Notes: generated from the sequence alone by a model not told the origin. A DNA stretch of 64,000 nucleotides from an uncultured Alphaproteobacteria bacterium (GCA_913041535.1 CAJWJK010000002.1:62001-126000); one strand, 5' to 3'. Numbered from the stretch's first letter, positions 30,664 to 40,924 are shown. Numbers and translations: made by a program.

Positions 30664-32118
30664 CTTGATTTCGATTCTTCGGTTTCGCGTATATGCCGTT
30701 TCGTTTCTGCCTAACTCAATCGGTTGATATTCAGCAAACCCCGTGGCTGCTAGACGTTGCGGGGGGATACCTTGTTTGGCCAGAAATTTAACAACCGCGG
30801 TTGCGCGTGCGCTCGCTAATTCCCAGTTGGATGGAAATTCGGGCGTTTTAATAGGCATACGATCAGTATGACCATCTACGCGAAGTATCCAGGGTAAATC
30901 ATCCGGGATTCGTCTGCTTATCTCCAATAGATTGGTTGCGAGATGAGCTAGGCTATCTCTTCCGTCTTCACCAAGGTCGGCAGACCCCGATTCAAAAAGA
31001 ACCTCGGATTGGAAAACAAATCTATCACCTACGATGCGAATATCGGGCCGATTGCCTAATGCGGTGCGAAGCCTACCAAAGAATTCAGATCGGTAGCGAG
31101 ACAATTCTTCAAGCTTTTGTGCTAAAGCAAGATTTAGACGCCTACCTAAGTCAGCAATAACGATATTTTGGCTGCGGTCTTTAGCCTCAGCATCGTCTAG
31201 TGCCTGCGATATTTGTGCGAGTTGGGTTCGAAGTGCTGAAATTTGCTGGTTTAGTAGCGCTACTTGTCGTTGTGCTGCGGATGATATGCCCTTTTCTTTT
31301 TCCAGCATCGCTGATCGCGTCATTTGCATCTTCTGTAGTTCGGCTAGACGCAACTCACGTTGCTCTAACTGTTTTTGGGCTAGAGAAGTTTCCCTTTCCG
31401 CTAATTGACGATTAGTCTTCTCGGTTGATAAACGGGCTAAAAGCTCTTTCGTCCGATCGCGTAGTGATGCAGTCAAGGCGTCGTTGGTTTTTAGGCGTTC
31501 GGATAACGTCGCTCTATCTTTATTGGCGCTCGCCAAGGCAGTAGCTAATTGATTTCTCTCATTTTCAAGTGTCAAGTTTCGTTTAATAAGAGCTTTTGCA
31601 TTAGTTTCTATTTCTTTCTGTGCAACAAGTAGCCGCGCGATCTCTATTTCTAAATTATTTCTTACTTCGTCTAGGGCATCTATGTCGCGGCTTAAAGATT
31701 CAATCGTAGTTAATTGCGTTAAAATCGTTTCACGGCTGGCTTGAATAGTTTCGCGTTCGCTGATGAGATCAGCTTCAGCTACATTCGCTCGGTCTGTTTC
31801 TTCGGCTAGTTGCGCGAGAATTTCCTCCTGATAGGAGGTCGAATCTTTTAATGAGGCTTCTAACTGCGACATATTTAGGCGCAGTTCATCATTTGCTTGA
31901 CGCTCCAACGCTAATATTTCACTTAATTCACTAACTTGTTCATTAAGCTGCGCCAGTGCCTCGTCGCGCCCTGAAAGGGCATCGTGTAGAAAAAATTGTG
32001 CAAGAACAAAAACGACCAACAAGAAAATTATTACTAATAAAATGGCTGAAAGCGCATCAACAAAACCGGGCCAGGTTTCTGAGCCGGCGTAGCTACGCGA
32101 TCGCCGCGATAAAGTCAT
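30649..32118 (-). CDS. OmpA/MotB-domain peptidoglycan-binding protein with long coiled coil
   Basis: Single N-terminal TM (AILLVIIFLLVVFVLAQFFL), coiled coil, C-terminal FESGSADLGEDGRDSL...RVDGHTDRMPI...ASARATAVVKFLAKQGI. Confidence 0.9.
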   Translation of the reverse strand: MTLSRRSRSYAGSETWPGFVDALSAILLVIIFLLVVFVLAQFFLHDALSGRDEALAQLNEQVSELSEILALERQANDELRLNMSQLEASLKDSTSYQEEILAQLAEETDRANVAEADLISERETIQASRETILTQLTTIESLSRDIDALDEVRNNLEIEIARLLVAQKEIETNAKALIKRNLTLENERNQLATALASANKDRATLSERLKTNDALTASLRDRTKELLARLSTEKTNRQLAERETSLAQKQLEQRELRLAELQKMQMTRSAMLEKEKGISSAAQRQVALLNQQISALRTQLAQISQALDDAEAKDRSQNIVIADLGRRLNLALAQKLEELSRYRSEFFGRLRTALGNRPDIRIVGDRFVFQSEVLFESGSADLGEDGRDSLAHLATNLLEISRRIPDDLPWILRVDGHTDRMPIKTPEFPSNWELASARATAVVKFLAKQGIPPQRLAATGFAEYQPIELGRNETAYTRNRRIEIKLTER

Positions 32119-32132
32119 CTATGGGGAATTCC

Positions 32133-33269
32133 TCAGTGTTTTGAGTCCATGGCAGCGATTGTGCGCGCCAAAAGCTTAATCTCGCTGCGAATTTCCTGAA
32201 TAAGATCCGCACGACTTGGGCCGGATTCCTCAATAAATTTTCGGACTGAGACGTCAAGATTACGAAGATGGTCTTTGCTAGCTTGGTCAAAACCATCCCT
32301 AGCCTTATCAAGGGAGTCAGTCAGCCGTTGGAGAACAGGTTGGATTTCGAGCTGCGATTCTACAAGCCGTACCATAAGATCTTGCTCCGTTCGCATTTGA
32401 TCCGCAAGCGTCGCGAGTCTATCAGAGAATTCAAGCATACTAGCGTTCTGTTGGGTTCTGTTTTCCTCGGTACGCGCAAGTGTACGTTGTAGGTCCCCAA
32501 GGCTATCAGCTGTACCTTCTAGTAGAGCATTGATATAGGCGGGCACAGACTGTTCGCCATCTTCTGGGCTGGGGCTCGCTGTAAGTCTTGTTAGGCCTGA
32601 CAGCCATTCCTCTAGGTCGTTGTAGAAGCTACGTTGTGCTTGAGAGGCCTGTAGGTCAAGAAAACCAAGAATCAAAGATCCAGCAAGACCGAACAACGAT
32701 GATGAAAACGCTGTGCCCATTCCCGTTAGAGGTGCGCCCAGTCCCTTTTTTAGGGTGTCAAATTGAGACACAAAGTCGCTTCCTTGAAGGGTCAGGCCTT
32801 CTATAGCCCCTCTAACTGATGTTATCGTCTCTAATAATCCCCAGAATGTGCCCAGAAGACCGAGGAAGATAAGAAGACCGATTAAGTATCGTGAGATTTC
32901 ACGGGATTCATCTAATCGAGATGAGATACTGTCGAGTAAGTAACGCATGGACATCGCTGACAAAGATATCTGTCCTCGCCGTTCTTGAAGCATGGTCACC
33001 ATCGGCGCCAGTAGAATTGGTGGCTTCTGAACAGACAGTCCTGGCCCTTTAGTCCTATATTGTTCTATCCAAGAGACTTCAGGGTTGAGCATCACTACGT
33101 GACGAAACATGTATACGATGCCAAGAATAAGCACTCCGACTATAAGACCATTTAGGGCTGGGTTTGCCATAAATGCACGTAAGATTGGGTCAAATAGTGC
33201 ACCAATGACGATGGTTGCAATTAAGATAAAGACAACCATGCGAGTGAGGTAACGTTTTGGTCGTGACAC
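32133..33269 (-). CDS. MotA/TolQ/ExbB-like proton channel family protein
   Basis: ISRYLIGLLIFLGLLGTFWGLLETI...PLTGMGTAFSSSLFGLAGSLILGFLDLQ, MotA/ExbB core; adjacent to the MotB-like gene. Confidence 0.88.
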   Translation of the reverse strand: MSRPKRYLTRMVVFILIATIVIGALFDPILRAFMANPALNGLIVGVLILGIVYMFRHVVMLNPEVSWIEQYRTKGPGLSVQKPPILLAPMVTMLQERRGQISLSAMSMRYLLDSISSRLDESREISRYLIGLLIFLGLLGTFWGLLETITSVRGAIEGLTLQGSDFVSQFDTLKKGLGAPLTGMGTAFSSSLFGLAGSLILGFLDLQASQAQRSFYNDLEEWLSGLTRLTASPSPEDGEQSVPAYINALLEGTADSLGDLQRTLARTEENRTQQNASMLEFSDRLATLADQMRTEQDLMVRLVESQLEIQPVLQRLTDSLDKARDGFDQASKDHLRNLDVSVRKFIEESGPSRADLIQEIRSEIKLLARTIAAMDSKH

Positions 33270-33348
33270 AGCTTAGATCCTTTTATATCACCGCATCTGG
33301 TATGCGCTCTGGATCAACTCTCGTCTTTGACATCTTGGCACAGGTGGG

Positions 33349-34482
33349 TCACCTGTCAACATATAGTATATCGACACGGTCTGTGGAATTCTGTTCGTTG
33401 GTGTCGCCGAGAGCTCGCACGTTTATTCTAGTGCTGCGGACCCCATTCTCAATCAGCACTGAGCGAACCGACAGGGCTCGTTTCAGTGATAACCTACGAG
33501 CGTTACTCGTGGTCGTAGGCCCGCCGCTCGCGTAGGCTTGCAACAAGAGATGACCGTCGCTTCCGATAATCGCATCTGCAACTAAGCGCAATTTATCGTG
33601 GTCTTGTGGAAGAATTCGCGCGCTATCTTTACGAAATTCCAGACGGAGTATTTGGCCTTCAGCGATCAAAATCTTGGTGTCGGCTGGTAGAGATGTATAC
33701 AGTTCTGATTCGGGATCGTTACCATCAGGATCGTTGGAGATGGTATTTGTATTAGCCTCTGTTTCCGTTTGAGCATGGACGGTTAGGGGTTTTTCGGTGG
33801 CCTCTAGTGACGTTAAAGAAACGTTATCCTCACTTATTTGACTTGTTGACTCTATTTGAAGATCGTTCTTATCACGAGGAAGTTCTAGCTCGTTAGGGGC
33901 CTCTACATAAGGCTCTTGACTTGCCGCTGCAACTTCCATCGTTTCAGTTTGTAACTGTACATTTGATGCTACATTAGTGTCGGTCCGCGTCTTGAAGGTT
34001 GGTGGTGTGAGCTGAACTACATGGGAAATGGAGAGCGCGTCTAGCTCAGTTAGAGGCTTTTTCCGAGGAACAGAGTTACGGCTAAATGTCGTTAGTAGAA
34101 ATTGTGTGTCTGGATGCAATTCTGATCGGCCTGGCATCAAGAGTCTTTGAAGTCTTGAATTTGCAGGATTTTTAGTGGGCTCGAGTACCGATAAGTTTAC
34201 CTCTATAAAGGGCAAGCCAGTGCCAACCACAACTGTCTGCTGTGCGCTCAGCACTTTGGGCATAGTGGCCACTACTAGAATGGCCAACGATGGAACCAAC
34301 ACTGCGCACTGTAAAATCTGATACGGCCGACTAGTCAAACAAAATGCTACGAGCCGACCGGCAAGGCCGTACATCTTCAACAACCCATAACACTCCTTGC
34401 CAGAGCTCCACGCTAAACTCCCAACCTTTTGTCGACAATAGCTTAGGGGTAGAGACAGGACAACCAATTTGGCTAAAAGCAA
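33349..34482 (-). CDS. OmpA-like domain protein
   Basis: C-terminal LRLEFRKDSARILPQDHDKLRLVADAI...ARRLSLKRALSVRSVLIENGVRSTRINVRALGD; start uncertain. Confidence 0.78.
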   Translation of the reverse strand: MLLAKLVVLSLPLSYCRQKVGSLAWSSGKECYGLLKMYGLAGRLVAFCLTSRPYQILQCAVLVPSLAILVVATMPKVLSAQQTVVVGTGLPFIEVNLSVLEPTKNPANSRLQRLLMPGRSELHPDTQFLLTTFSRNSVPRKKPLTELDALSISHVVQLTPPTFKTRTDTNVASNVQLQTETMEVAAASQEPYVEAPNELELPRDKNDLQIESTSQISEDNVSLTSLEATEKPLTVHAQTETEANTNTISNDPDGNDPESELYTSLPADTKILIAEGQILRLEFRKDSARILPQDHDKLRLVADAIIGSDGHLLLQAYASGGPTTTSNARRLSLKRALSVRSVLIENGVRSTRINVRALGDTNEQNSTDRVDILYVDR

Positions 34483-34498
34483 ATCAGTGTCTGTCGGT

Positions 34499-35299
34499 TT
34501 AGAATCCCGTTAAAGTTCGTATTAGATGGTCGTGAATGGACGGGTTTGCCGCAACAAGATCATCTTCTGGCGGTTGGTTATTGGTATTATCTATGGCTGT
34601 AGCAAAACCACCGGCCTCCAACACGAGCGGCACCCCAGCAGCTAATGTGATGGGATCTTCATCAATAGCTATACATCCATCAAATCGTCCAGCAGCTACG
34701 TAAGCTAGGTCAAGCCCTATGCTGCCCGAGCGACGCAACTCTATCTCGTTGAATGACAGATCATGTAAACGGGTGTTACTTTGCTGTGGGTTTGGTTTCT
34801 GAAAACTTGTGGCTGGCATGGAAAGCATGGCGCCGTATAGATCTTCACGGGCCGAAACTCGCAATCTCTGGGAATCAAGGTGTGAGCCGCTACCATTTTC
34901 GGCCCAGAATGTCTCGTCACGAAGAGGATCATAAATCACGCTTGCCATGAGCCCTGAGTTGTCGAGCGCGGCGATAGATAGGCAAAAATGTGGCACTCCA
35001 TGTGCAAAATTATCTAGTCCAGAGAGTGGATCAACAAGCCAGCAAGGTCTTTTTGTTGGGATAAGTGAAGGCTTCTCCTTGCCAACAGAAGCAACGGCAA
35101 TATCGTAGTCTGTGCGGGCTCGACAAAGGTCTCGTCGCAAAGAGTCTTCCGTTCTGTTTCGAGCAGAGGATACAAACTTGGTCGGGGCGCGCCTCGACAC
35201 CTGGAGTTGCTGTAACTCACCAAAGTCACGCAATAGTGGCCTGGCTGACCGCCTCGCGGCATCGGCCATCAAATTAATTATTGGAGGGCGAAGGGCCAT
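34499..35299 (-). CDS. inositol monophosphatase family protein, apparently catalytically degenerate
   Basis: Fold-level match (WLVDPLSGLDNFAHGVPHFCLSIA; GSIGLDLAYVAAGRFDGCIA; LAAGVPLVLEAGG) but key metal ligands replaced; see findings. Confidence 0.85.
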   Translation of the reverse strand: MALRPPIINLMADAARRSARPLLRDFGELQQLQVSRRAPTKFVSSARNRTEDSLRRDLCRARTDYDIAVASVGKEKPSLIPTKRPCWLVDPLSGLDNFAHGVPHFCLSIAALDNSGLMASVIYDPLRDETFWAENGSGSHLDSQRLRVSAREDLYGAMLSMPATSFQKPNPQQSNTRLHDLSFNEIELRRSGSIGLDLAYVAAGRFDGCIAIDEDPITLAAGVPLVLEAGGFATAIDNTNNQPPEDDLVAANPSIHDHLIRTLTGF

Positions 35300-35322
35300 T
35301 CGTGACCAATCTATTTAAAAAA

Positions 35323-35889
35323 CTAGTTCTCTGCGCGCTTAACGTACGTCCCATCCGCAGTGCTCACGATAATATGATCACCGATAGCAATGAATGGAGG
35401 CACCATTAAGCGTATGCCGTTGTCTAGCACTGCCGGTTTGTACGAGGCAGCGGCAGTTTGTCCTCTTATGACGGGCTCCGTTTCGGTAACTTCAAATACT
35501 GCGCTGTCAGGCAAGATAACACTAAGGGGGGTATTTTCGTAGCTTTCTATGGTAACAGCCATACCTTCCTTCAGAAATTGTGCTGCATCGCCTATCAGAA
35601 ATTTGTCTAGGTCCGTCTGCTCAAATGTTTCAGTATCCATAAACGTGAAAATTTCATCCGAGGAGTAGAGATACTGACATATTTTCTGATCTAACCGCAC
35701 GCGCTCAACATTTTCTGATGAGCGAAATCGTTCATTAAGTTTTGTTCCGTCACGAATATTCCGTAGTTCCACTTGCAAATAGGCACCGCCTTTGCCGGGC
35801 TGTGTGTGTTGTATGCGCACTGCTGCCCAAAGCTTGCCTTGGTGCTCTATCACCATGCCAGGGCGAATAGCGTTTCCACTAATTCTCAT
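35323..35889 (-). CDS. efp: elongation factor P
   Basis: MRISGNAIRPGMVIEHQGKLWAAVRIQHTQPGKGGAYLQVELRNIRDGTKLNERFRSSE. Confidence 0.96.
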   Translation of the reverse strand: MRISGNAIRPGMVIEHQGKLWAAVRIQHTQPGKGGAYLQVELRNIRDGTKLNERFRSSENVERVRLDQKICQYLYSSDEIFTFMDTETFEQTDLDKFLIGDAAQFLKEGMAVTIESYENTPLSVILPDSAVFEVTETEPVIRGQTAAASYKPAVLDNGIRLMVPPFIAIGDHIIVSTADGTYVKRAEN

Positions 35890-35953
35890 GTTGCTACAAC
35901 AATATTTAGTTTTACGGCCGCGGAAGCTAACAGTTCGGCATGTCGGACGCAAT

Positions 35954-36577
35954 TCATGTCTCAGAAATGGCGAAAAAAATCTCTTTTACACCCTCACTTG
36001 GGCCTTTTGGATGCGACCATACAGCTCCAATTACCGCGATAAAATCGGCCCCAGCTTTTACCAGCGGCCGACAGTTTGAGGCCGTTATGCCTCCTATAGC
36101 TACGGAAGGAATCGTTGTAACTTCATTCCACCACTGGAGAATATCTATGCTAGCGACCGATTTTGTGGTTTTTGATGAGGTTTCAAAGAATGCTCCAAAG
36201 GCAACATAATCAGCACCAGATTCTGCGGCGTTTATCGCAAGATGCCGTGAGTTATGACAGGTAACACCCACAATGCTATCGGGTCCAGATAATGTTCGGG
36301 CCTGCTGGTAACCGTAGTCGTTTTGACCAATGTGGGCGCCATCAGCACCAGTTTTTGCGACAAGATCGGGTCGGTCATTTATCAGAAATGCAACATCTCG
36401 ATCATTGCAAAGTGGTAACAACATATTAGCAGCTTGGCAGATATCGATGTCCGAGGCGCTCTTTAAGCGGAGCTGAACGCACGCTACTGGAGCGCTATCA
36501 AGAACAGATTCGAGTTTCGGAGCAAAAGCCTCCAGGTCAAAGCTTGAAGGCGTGATAAGGTAAATTTGGCAAACCAA
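35954..36577 (-). CDS. thiE: thiamine phosphate synthase
   Basis: YLITPSSFDL, VQLRLKSAS, FLINDRPDLVAKTGADGAHIGQND, SGADYVAFGAFFETSSK. Confidence 0.9.
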   Translation of the reverse strand: MVCQIYLITPSSFDLEAFAPKLESVLDSAPVACVQLRLKSASDIDICQAANMLLPLCNDRDVAFLINDRPDLVAKTGADGAHIGQNDYGYQQARTLSGPDSIVGVTCHNSRHLAINAAESGADYVAFGAFFETSSKTTKSVASIDILQWWNEVTTIPSVAIGGITASNCRPLVKAGADFIAVIGAVWSHPKGPSEGVKEIFFAISET

Positions 36578-36581
36578 AGTG

Positions 36582-37022
36582 TTAAAGCGCCTTTAAACCA
36601 GTTAACAACCAGGATCGGCAGGCAGAGTCCATCTCACCACACGCACCTAAATCAAGAGCATCGGTTCGCTTCTCTGTATAGGTAATGCGATGACGTTTCG
36701 CTACCGAACGCACTCGTTGGCAGGCCTTAGGCTGACCAGTAAATAATATTCCCGGCCAACCATCTCGAATAGCATTTACGGCTGCAGCAGCGTCGTTACC
36801 GCAGTCGAGCATTGCAATAGCTGGTGCTGTCGCACACTCATCCTTAGCAATGTCATAAATCTTCTTTAGGTAGCTAGCTCCCGCATACGAGAGCGCACCA
36901 TGTGCTGTTCTCAACACGATTGGGATATTGAGGGACTTAGATATTTTGAGGGCAAGTCGTGCATTCGCCAACGAGTGGTAAATGATTGGACGTTTGAGCC
37001 AATTAGTATGGCGGTGTGCCAT
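36582..37022 (-). CDS. conserved hypothetical protein between gap and thiE
   Basis: 146-aa ORF whose ATG overlaps the gap stop codon (TAATG); no domain recognised by eye. Confidence 0.72.
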   Translation of the reverse strand: MAHRHTNWLKRPIIYHSLANARLALKISKSLNIPIVLRTAHGALSYAGASYLKKIYDIAKDECATAPAIAMLDCGNDAAAAVNAIRDGWPGILFTGQPKACQRVRSVAKRHRITYTEKRTDALDLGACGEMDSACRSWLLTGLKAL

Positions 37023-38032
37023 TATCCGAGCATTCCAACGGCGTGAGCAGTGTCAACCATTCTATTAGCAAATCCCCATTCGTTGTCGTACCACGACACA
37101 ACGCGACACAGTTTACCGTTAATAACCTGCGTCTGAGTTAGATCAAATGTGGAACTGGCCGGATTGTGATTAAAGTCAGAAGACACCAGAGGTTCGTCAG
37201 AGGTTTCCAATATTCCTTTGAGGTGCTTTCTTTTTGATGCTCGAATAATAGCTTTGTTAAGAGCTTTCGCATTAGTTTTTCGCTGAGCGACAAAAGTAAA
37301 ATCAATAAGGGAGACGTTGGCAGTTGGTACGCGAATAGCAGTACCATCAAGCTTACCAGCTAGATCAGGTAACACGAGTCCCACTGCTCGGGCCGCACCG
37401 GTGGACGTTGGGATCATTGAAAGCGCTGCGGCTCGTGCTCTTCGGGGATCAGAATGTAGTGTGTCAAGCACTGGCTGATCGCTAGTGTATGAATGTATCG
37501 TAGTCATGTAGCCGTGAGAGATGCCTACGGTCCTTTGCATTACCATTGCTACCGGCGCCAGACAATTGGTGGTACACGAAGCATTCGAAATAACTCTGTG
37601 TTTCTTGCGAAGGATCTGTTGGTTTACTCCGTAAACTATTGTTGCATCGGCGTCAGTCCCTGGTGCAGAGATTAAAACTCGTTGAGCTCCTGCAGTTAAA
37701 TGACTCGCTGCAGTATTCCGGCTGGTGAAATGTCCAGTGCATTCCAACGCAACATCAACTTTTAGTTTTTTCCATGGGAGTTTTTTCGGATCCCTTTCAG
37801 AGAAGGTTAGGATCTTTCTACGGCCAATGCTGATTGTGCTTCCTTTTGTTGTGATATCGCCTGGAAATGCACCATGTATACTGTCACGGCGCAACAAGTG
37901 TGCATTGGTTTCCACTGTTCCAAGGTCGTTGACGGCGACCACTTGGATAGAACGGAGATTAGATTCATGAATAGCCCTTAGAATCAGCCGCCCGATTCTT
38001 CCAAAACCATTAATTGCCACCCTAAGTGTCAT
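37022..38032 (-). CDS. gap: type I glyceraldehyde-3-phosphate dehydrogenase
   Basis: RVAINGFGRIGRLILRA, SNASCTTNCLAPVAMVM, WYDNEWGFANRMVD. Confidence 0.96.
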   Translation of the reverse strand: MTLRVAINGFGRIGRLILRAIHESNLRSIQVVAVNDLGTVETNAHLLRRDSIHGAFPGDITTKGSTISIGRRKILTFSERDPKKLPWKKLKVDVALECTGHFTSRNTAASHLTAGAQRVLISAPGTDADATIVYGVNQQILRKKHRVISNASCTTNCLAPVAMVMQRTVGISHGYMTTIHSYTSDQPVLDTLHSDPRRARAAALSMIPTSTGAARAVGLVLPDLAGKLDGTAIRVPTANVSLIDFTFVAQRKTNAKALNKAIIRASKRKHLKGILETSDEPLVSSDFNHNPASSTFDLTQTQVINGKLCRVVSWYDNEWGFANRMVDTAHAVGMLG

Positions 38033-40052
38033 TTCTTGCCTCATCCTCTAATAAAGAAAGCGCTACAGATACTATGGCATCTGGCGCAAACCCAAAGTGT
38101 TTAAACAAATCGTTACCTGGAGCCGAAGCTCCAAACGTATCCATGCTAATAATTTTGCCTAGGTGCCCTACATACCGCTCCCATCCGAAACCTGATGCTG
38201 CTTCAATGGCAATACGGTGCGACGCTGTGCCCAATACATGTTCACGGTAGCTCTCTTTCTGCTGATCAAATAACTCCCAACAAGGGATCGACACAACACG
38301 AGTGGAAATGCCACGGTCTTGTAGTATTTCGTGAGCGCCTACTGCAAGATGCACCTCTGATCCGGTTGCAATTAACGTAATGGCTGGCTTGCCATTGGCT
38401 TCTATAAGTTCATAGCCTCCACGAGAACACAGATTGTCATCTACGTGAATTGTTCTCAGAGTAGGAACTGCTTGTCGCGTTAGTGCGAGAACCGAAGGTG
38501 TGTTTGTGTCCTGTATTGCTGCAGACCAACACTCTGCTGTTTCTACAGAATCGGCTGGTCGGAAAATATTGATTCCTGGCATTGCTCGAAGCGATGCAAG
38601 ATGTTCAATCGGTTGATGAGTGGGGCCATCTTCGCCGAGACCGATAGAATCATGGGTCAGCACGTAGATCACGTGTTGTTGCATAAGAGCCGATAGTCTT
38701 AAAGCTGGCCTCAAATAGTCAGCGAAGACCAGGAAAGTTCCGCCGTATGGAATTACGCCGCCGTGGATTGCAAGCCCGTTCATTATTGCTGCCATAGCGT
38801 GTTCTCGAACACCATAATAGATGTAGCGGCCACCATAGTTATCGCGCGTTAAAGGGCTTAGCCCAGTCGTGAGGGTGTTGTTAGAGCCAGTGAGGTCTGC
38901 CGAACCACCAATGGTATTGGAGATAACAGAATTTATTATTTCGAGGGCTCTCTGTGAACTTGCGCGAGTGGCTAGTTTTGGCAATTCCTTGGAAAGGGAT
39001 TTTTTGTGGGCAATAAGTGTGTCCGCGAGTTCGGACGGTACGTTATTGGAAATCGAAGTATCGAACTCATTACGATCGGACGCACTTAACTTTTCTCGCC
39101 TTGTTTGCCACGCTTGAGATTCGCTTTTACCGCGTGAGCCAGCCTTACGCCAGCTTGCCAGAATATGGTCGGGAATCGTAAAAGGTGCGTGGGGCCAGTT
39201 AAGTTCTTGCCTTGTAAACTCGACCTCATCAGCTCCCAGAGGGGCACCGTGTGTTGCAGCTGTTCCTCCTTTGTTAGGTGACCCAAAGCCAATCGTAGTT
39301 CGGCAAGCGATAAAAGAAGGTTGTGAACTATTTTTAGCCTCTAATAAAGCTTGCGTTATTGCCATCGGATCGTGTCCGTTTATGCGTTGCGCCCTCCAGC
39401 CCTGTGCGACGAAACGGGCGAGGTGGTCATCGCTAGTTGCAATGTCAGTTGAGCCGTCAATTGAAATCTGATTGTCATCAAAAAGAACCACTAGATGGTT
39501 GAGTGCCAAATGCCCTGCAAGGGAAGCTGCTTCATGACTGATACCTTCCATCAGACAGCCATCGCCAGCGATTACGTACGTGTAATGATCTGTCAAGTTT
39601 TCACCGAATCTTTTAGCAAGATGGCGTTCGGCAATAGCCATACCTACAGCGCTAGCTAGTCCCTGTCCGAGAGGTCCAGTGGTTGTCTCGATGCCGGAGG
39701 CAGCGCCATATTCAGGATGTCCAGGTGTACGGCTGTTAAGTTGTCGAAAATTGCGTATTTCCGCGATCGACATGTCATCGTAGCCAGAGAGGTAAAGCAG
39801 GCTGTACAACAATGCTGAGCCATGACCAGCTGAGAGCACAAATCGATCACGATCAGGCCAGTTAGGCCAGGAAGCATCGAATTTGAGTATCTGTGTGAAA
39901 AGAACGGTAGCAACGTCTGCCATTCCCATGGGCATGCCCGGATGCCCAGACTTAGCGCGTTCAACAGAGTCCATGCTGAGCACTCTAGCTGCATTAGCAA
40001 GATCGTCATGGCTTACTGTCGTCGATGAAGTTGGTCTGTTTGGATAGTTCAT
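38022..40052 (-). CDS. tkt: transketolase
   Basis: VERAKSGHPGMPMGMADVATVLF; VIAGDGCLMEGISHEA; THDSIGLGEDGPTHQPIEHLASLRAMPG. Confidence 0.97.
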   Translation of the reverse strand: MNYPNRPTSSTTVSHDDLANAARVLSMDSVERAKSGHPGMPMGMADVATVLFTQILKFDASWPNWPDRDRFVLSAGHGSALLYSLLYLSGYDDMSIAEIRNFRQLNSRTPGHPEYGAASGIETTTGPLGQGLASAVGMAIAERHLAKRFGENLTDHYTYVIAGDGCLMEGISHEAASLAGHLALNHLVVLFDDNQISIDGSTDIATSDDHLARFVAQGWRAQRINGHDPMAITQALLEAKNSSQPSFIACRTTIGFGSPNKGGTAATHGAPLGADEVEFTRQELNWPHAPFTIPDHILASWRKAGSRGKSESQAWQTRREKLSASDRNEFDTSISNNVPSELADTLIAHKKSLSKELPKLATRASSQRALEIINSVISNTIGGSADLTGSNNTLTTGLSPLTRDNYGGRYIYYGVREHAMAAIMNGLAIHGGVIPYGGTFLVFADYLRPALRLSALMQQHVIYVLTHDSIGLGEDGPTHQPIEHLASLRAMPGINIFRPADSVETAECWSAAIQDTNTPSVLALTRQAVPTLRTIHVDDNLCSRGGYELIEANGKPAITLIATGSEVHLAVGAHEILQDRGISTRVVSIPCWELFDQQKESYREHVLGTASHRIAIEAASGFGWERYVGHLGKIISMDTFGASAPGNDLFKHFGFAPDAIVSVALSLLEDEARNDT

Positions 40053-40241
40053 GGCGTGTCCATACCTGTGGGATCACTATGCCCCGCATTGTGTGGTAAA
40101 AGATGACTGGCCCTACAATAACCGTCAACTAGCTTATTGTTAGTTTGTAAAAATTATATTCAGTATTTATCTCTCGCAGTTGACCGTGCCCCATTTTGGC
40201 GCGTATGCTCTAATGGTGATGCGGTCGATAAGTCATTTGAA

Positions 40242-40544
40242 ATGAACAATAATTCGGAATTATCTAGCGCTGAGATTACGCGTTTTGAAAGGGCCCGTGC
40301 GCGCCTTGAGGTTTCCATCAGTCGGCTTGAGCATGCTTTAGGAATTGCCGAATCGGCAGTTGCAGAGGACGATCAGGGGTCATTACGCGAGCAAAGAGAC
40401 GTTCTACAATTAGAGCTTAGTGCTCAGTTAGAGCGATTTGCCGAGTTGCAGCAGGAGTATGATCAGCTCTTGGCAGTAACATCAACTGTATCGCAGCGCC
40501 TGGATTCTACCATCGGTAGTATTCGCGACGTATTGGACGCTTAA
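40242..40544 (+). CDS. small coiled-coil protein (DUF4164-like) upstream of zapA
   Basis: Heptad-rich ITRFERARARLEVSISRLEHALG...LEQ-type helix; start at MNNNSELS rather than 40137. Confidence 0.7.
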   Translation: MNNNSELSSAEITRFERARARLEVSISRLEHALGIAESAVAEDDQGSLREQRDVLQLELSAQLERFAELQQEYDQLLAVTSTVSQRLDSTIGSIRDVLDA

Positions 40545-40545
40545 A

Positions 40546-40893
40546 ATGTCGGTGGTGGAGGTAACAGTGAATGGGCGCAGCTATCAGCTAGCGTGTGACG
40601 ACGGCGAGGAGGGGCATTTATTAAACTTGGCAGCCTATTTTGACGGACGTGTTTCGGAGTTGGCAGGAAGTGTTGGTCAAGTAGGGGAGGCCAGATTGAT
40701 GCTGATGGCTGGCCTTATGATTGCTGATGATTTATCTGGGGTAGTTGATCGTGTAGACCCAGCAGAGAAACACGTTAATGATGATAAGAGCCAAGTGGTT
40801 ACGGACAGCAATGAAATAGAGGCTATTTGCTGTGACCTTGATGACTTGACGTCGCGAGTCGACAGACTAGCTGAGCGATTGGAGACCGCCTAA
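40546..40893 (+). CDS. zapA: cell division protein ZapA
   Basis: VEVTVNGRSYQLACDDGEEGHLLNLAAYFDGRVSELAG. Confidence 0.9.
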   Translation: MSVVEVTVNGRSYQLACDDGEEGHLLNLAAYFDGRVSELAGSVGQVGEARLMLMAGLMIADDLSGVVDRVDPAEKHVNDDKSQVVTDSNEIEAICCDLDDLTSRVDRLAERLETA

Positions 40894-40924
40894 CTAGACC
40901 ATAAATGATTTTGGTTTAATGTGT

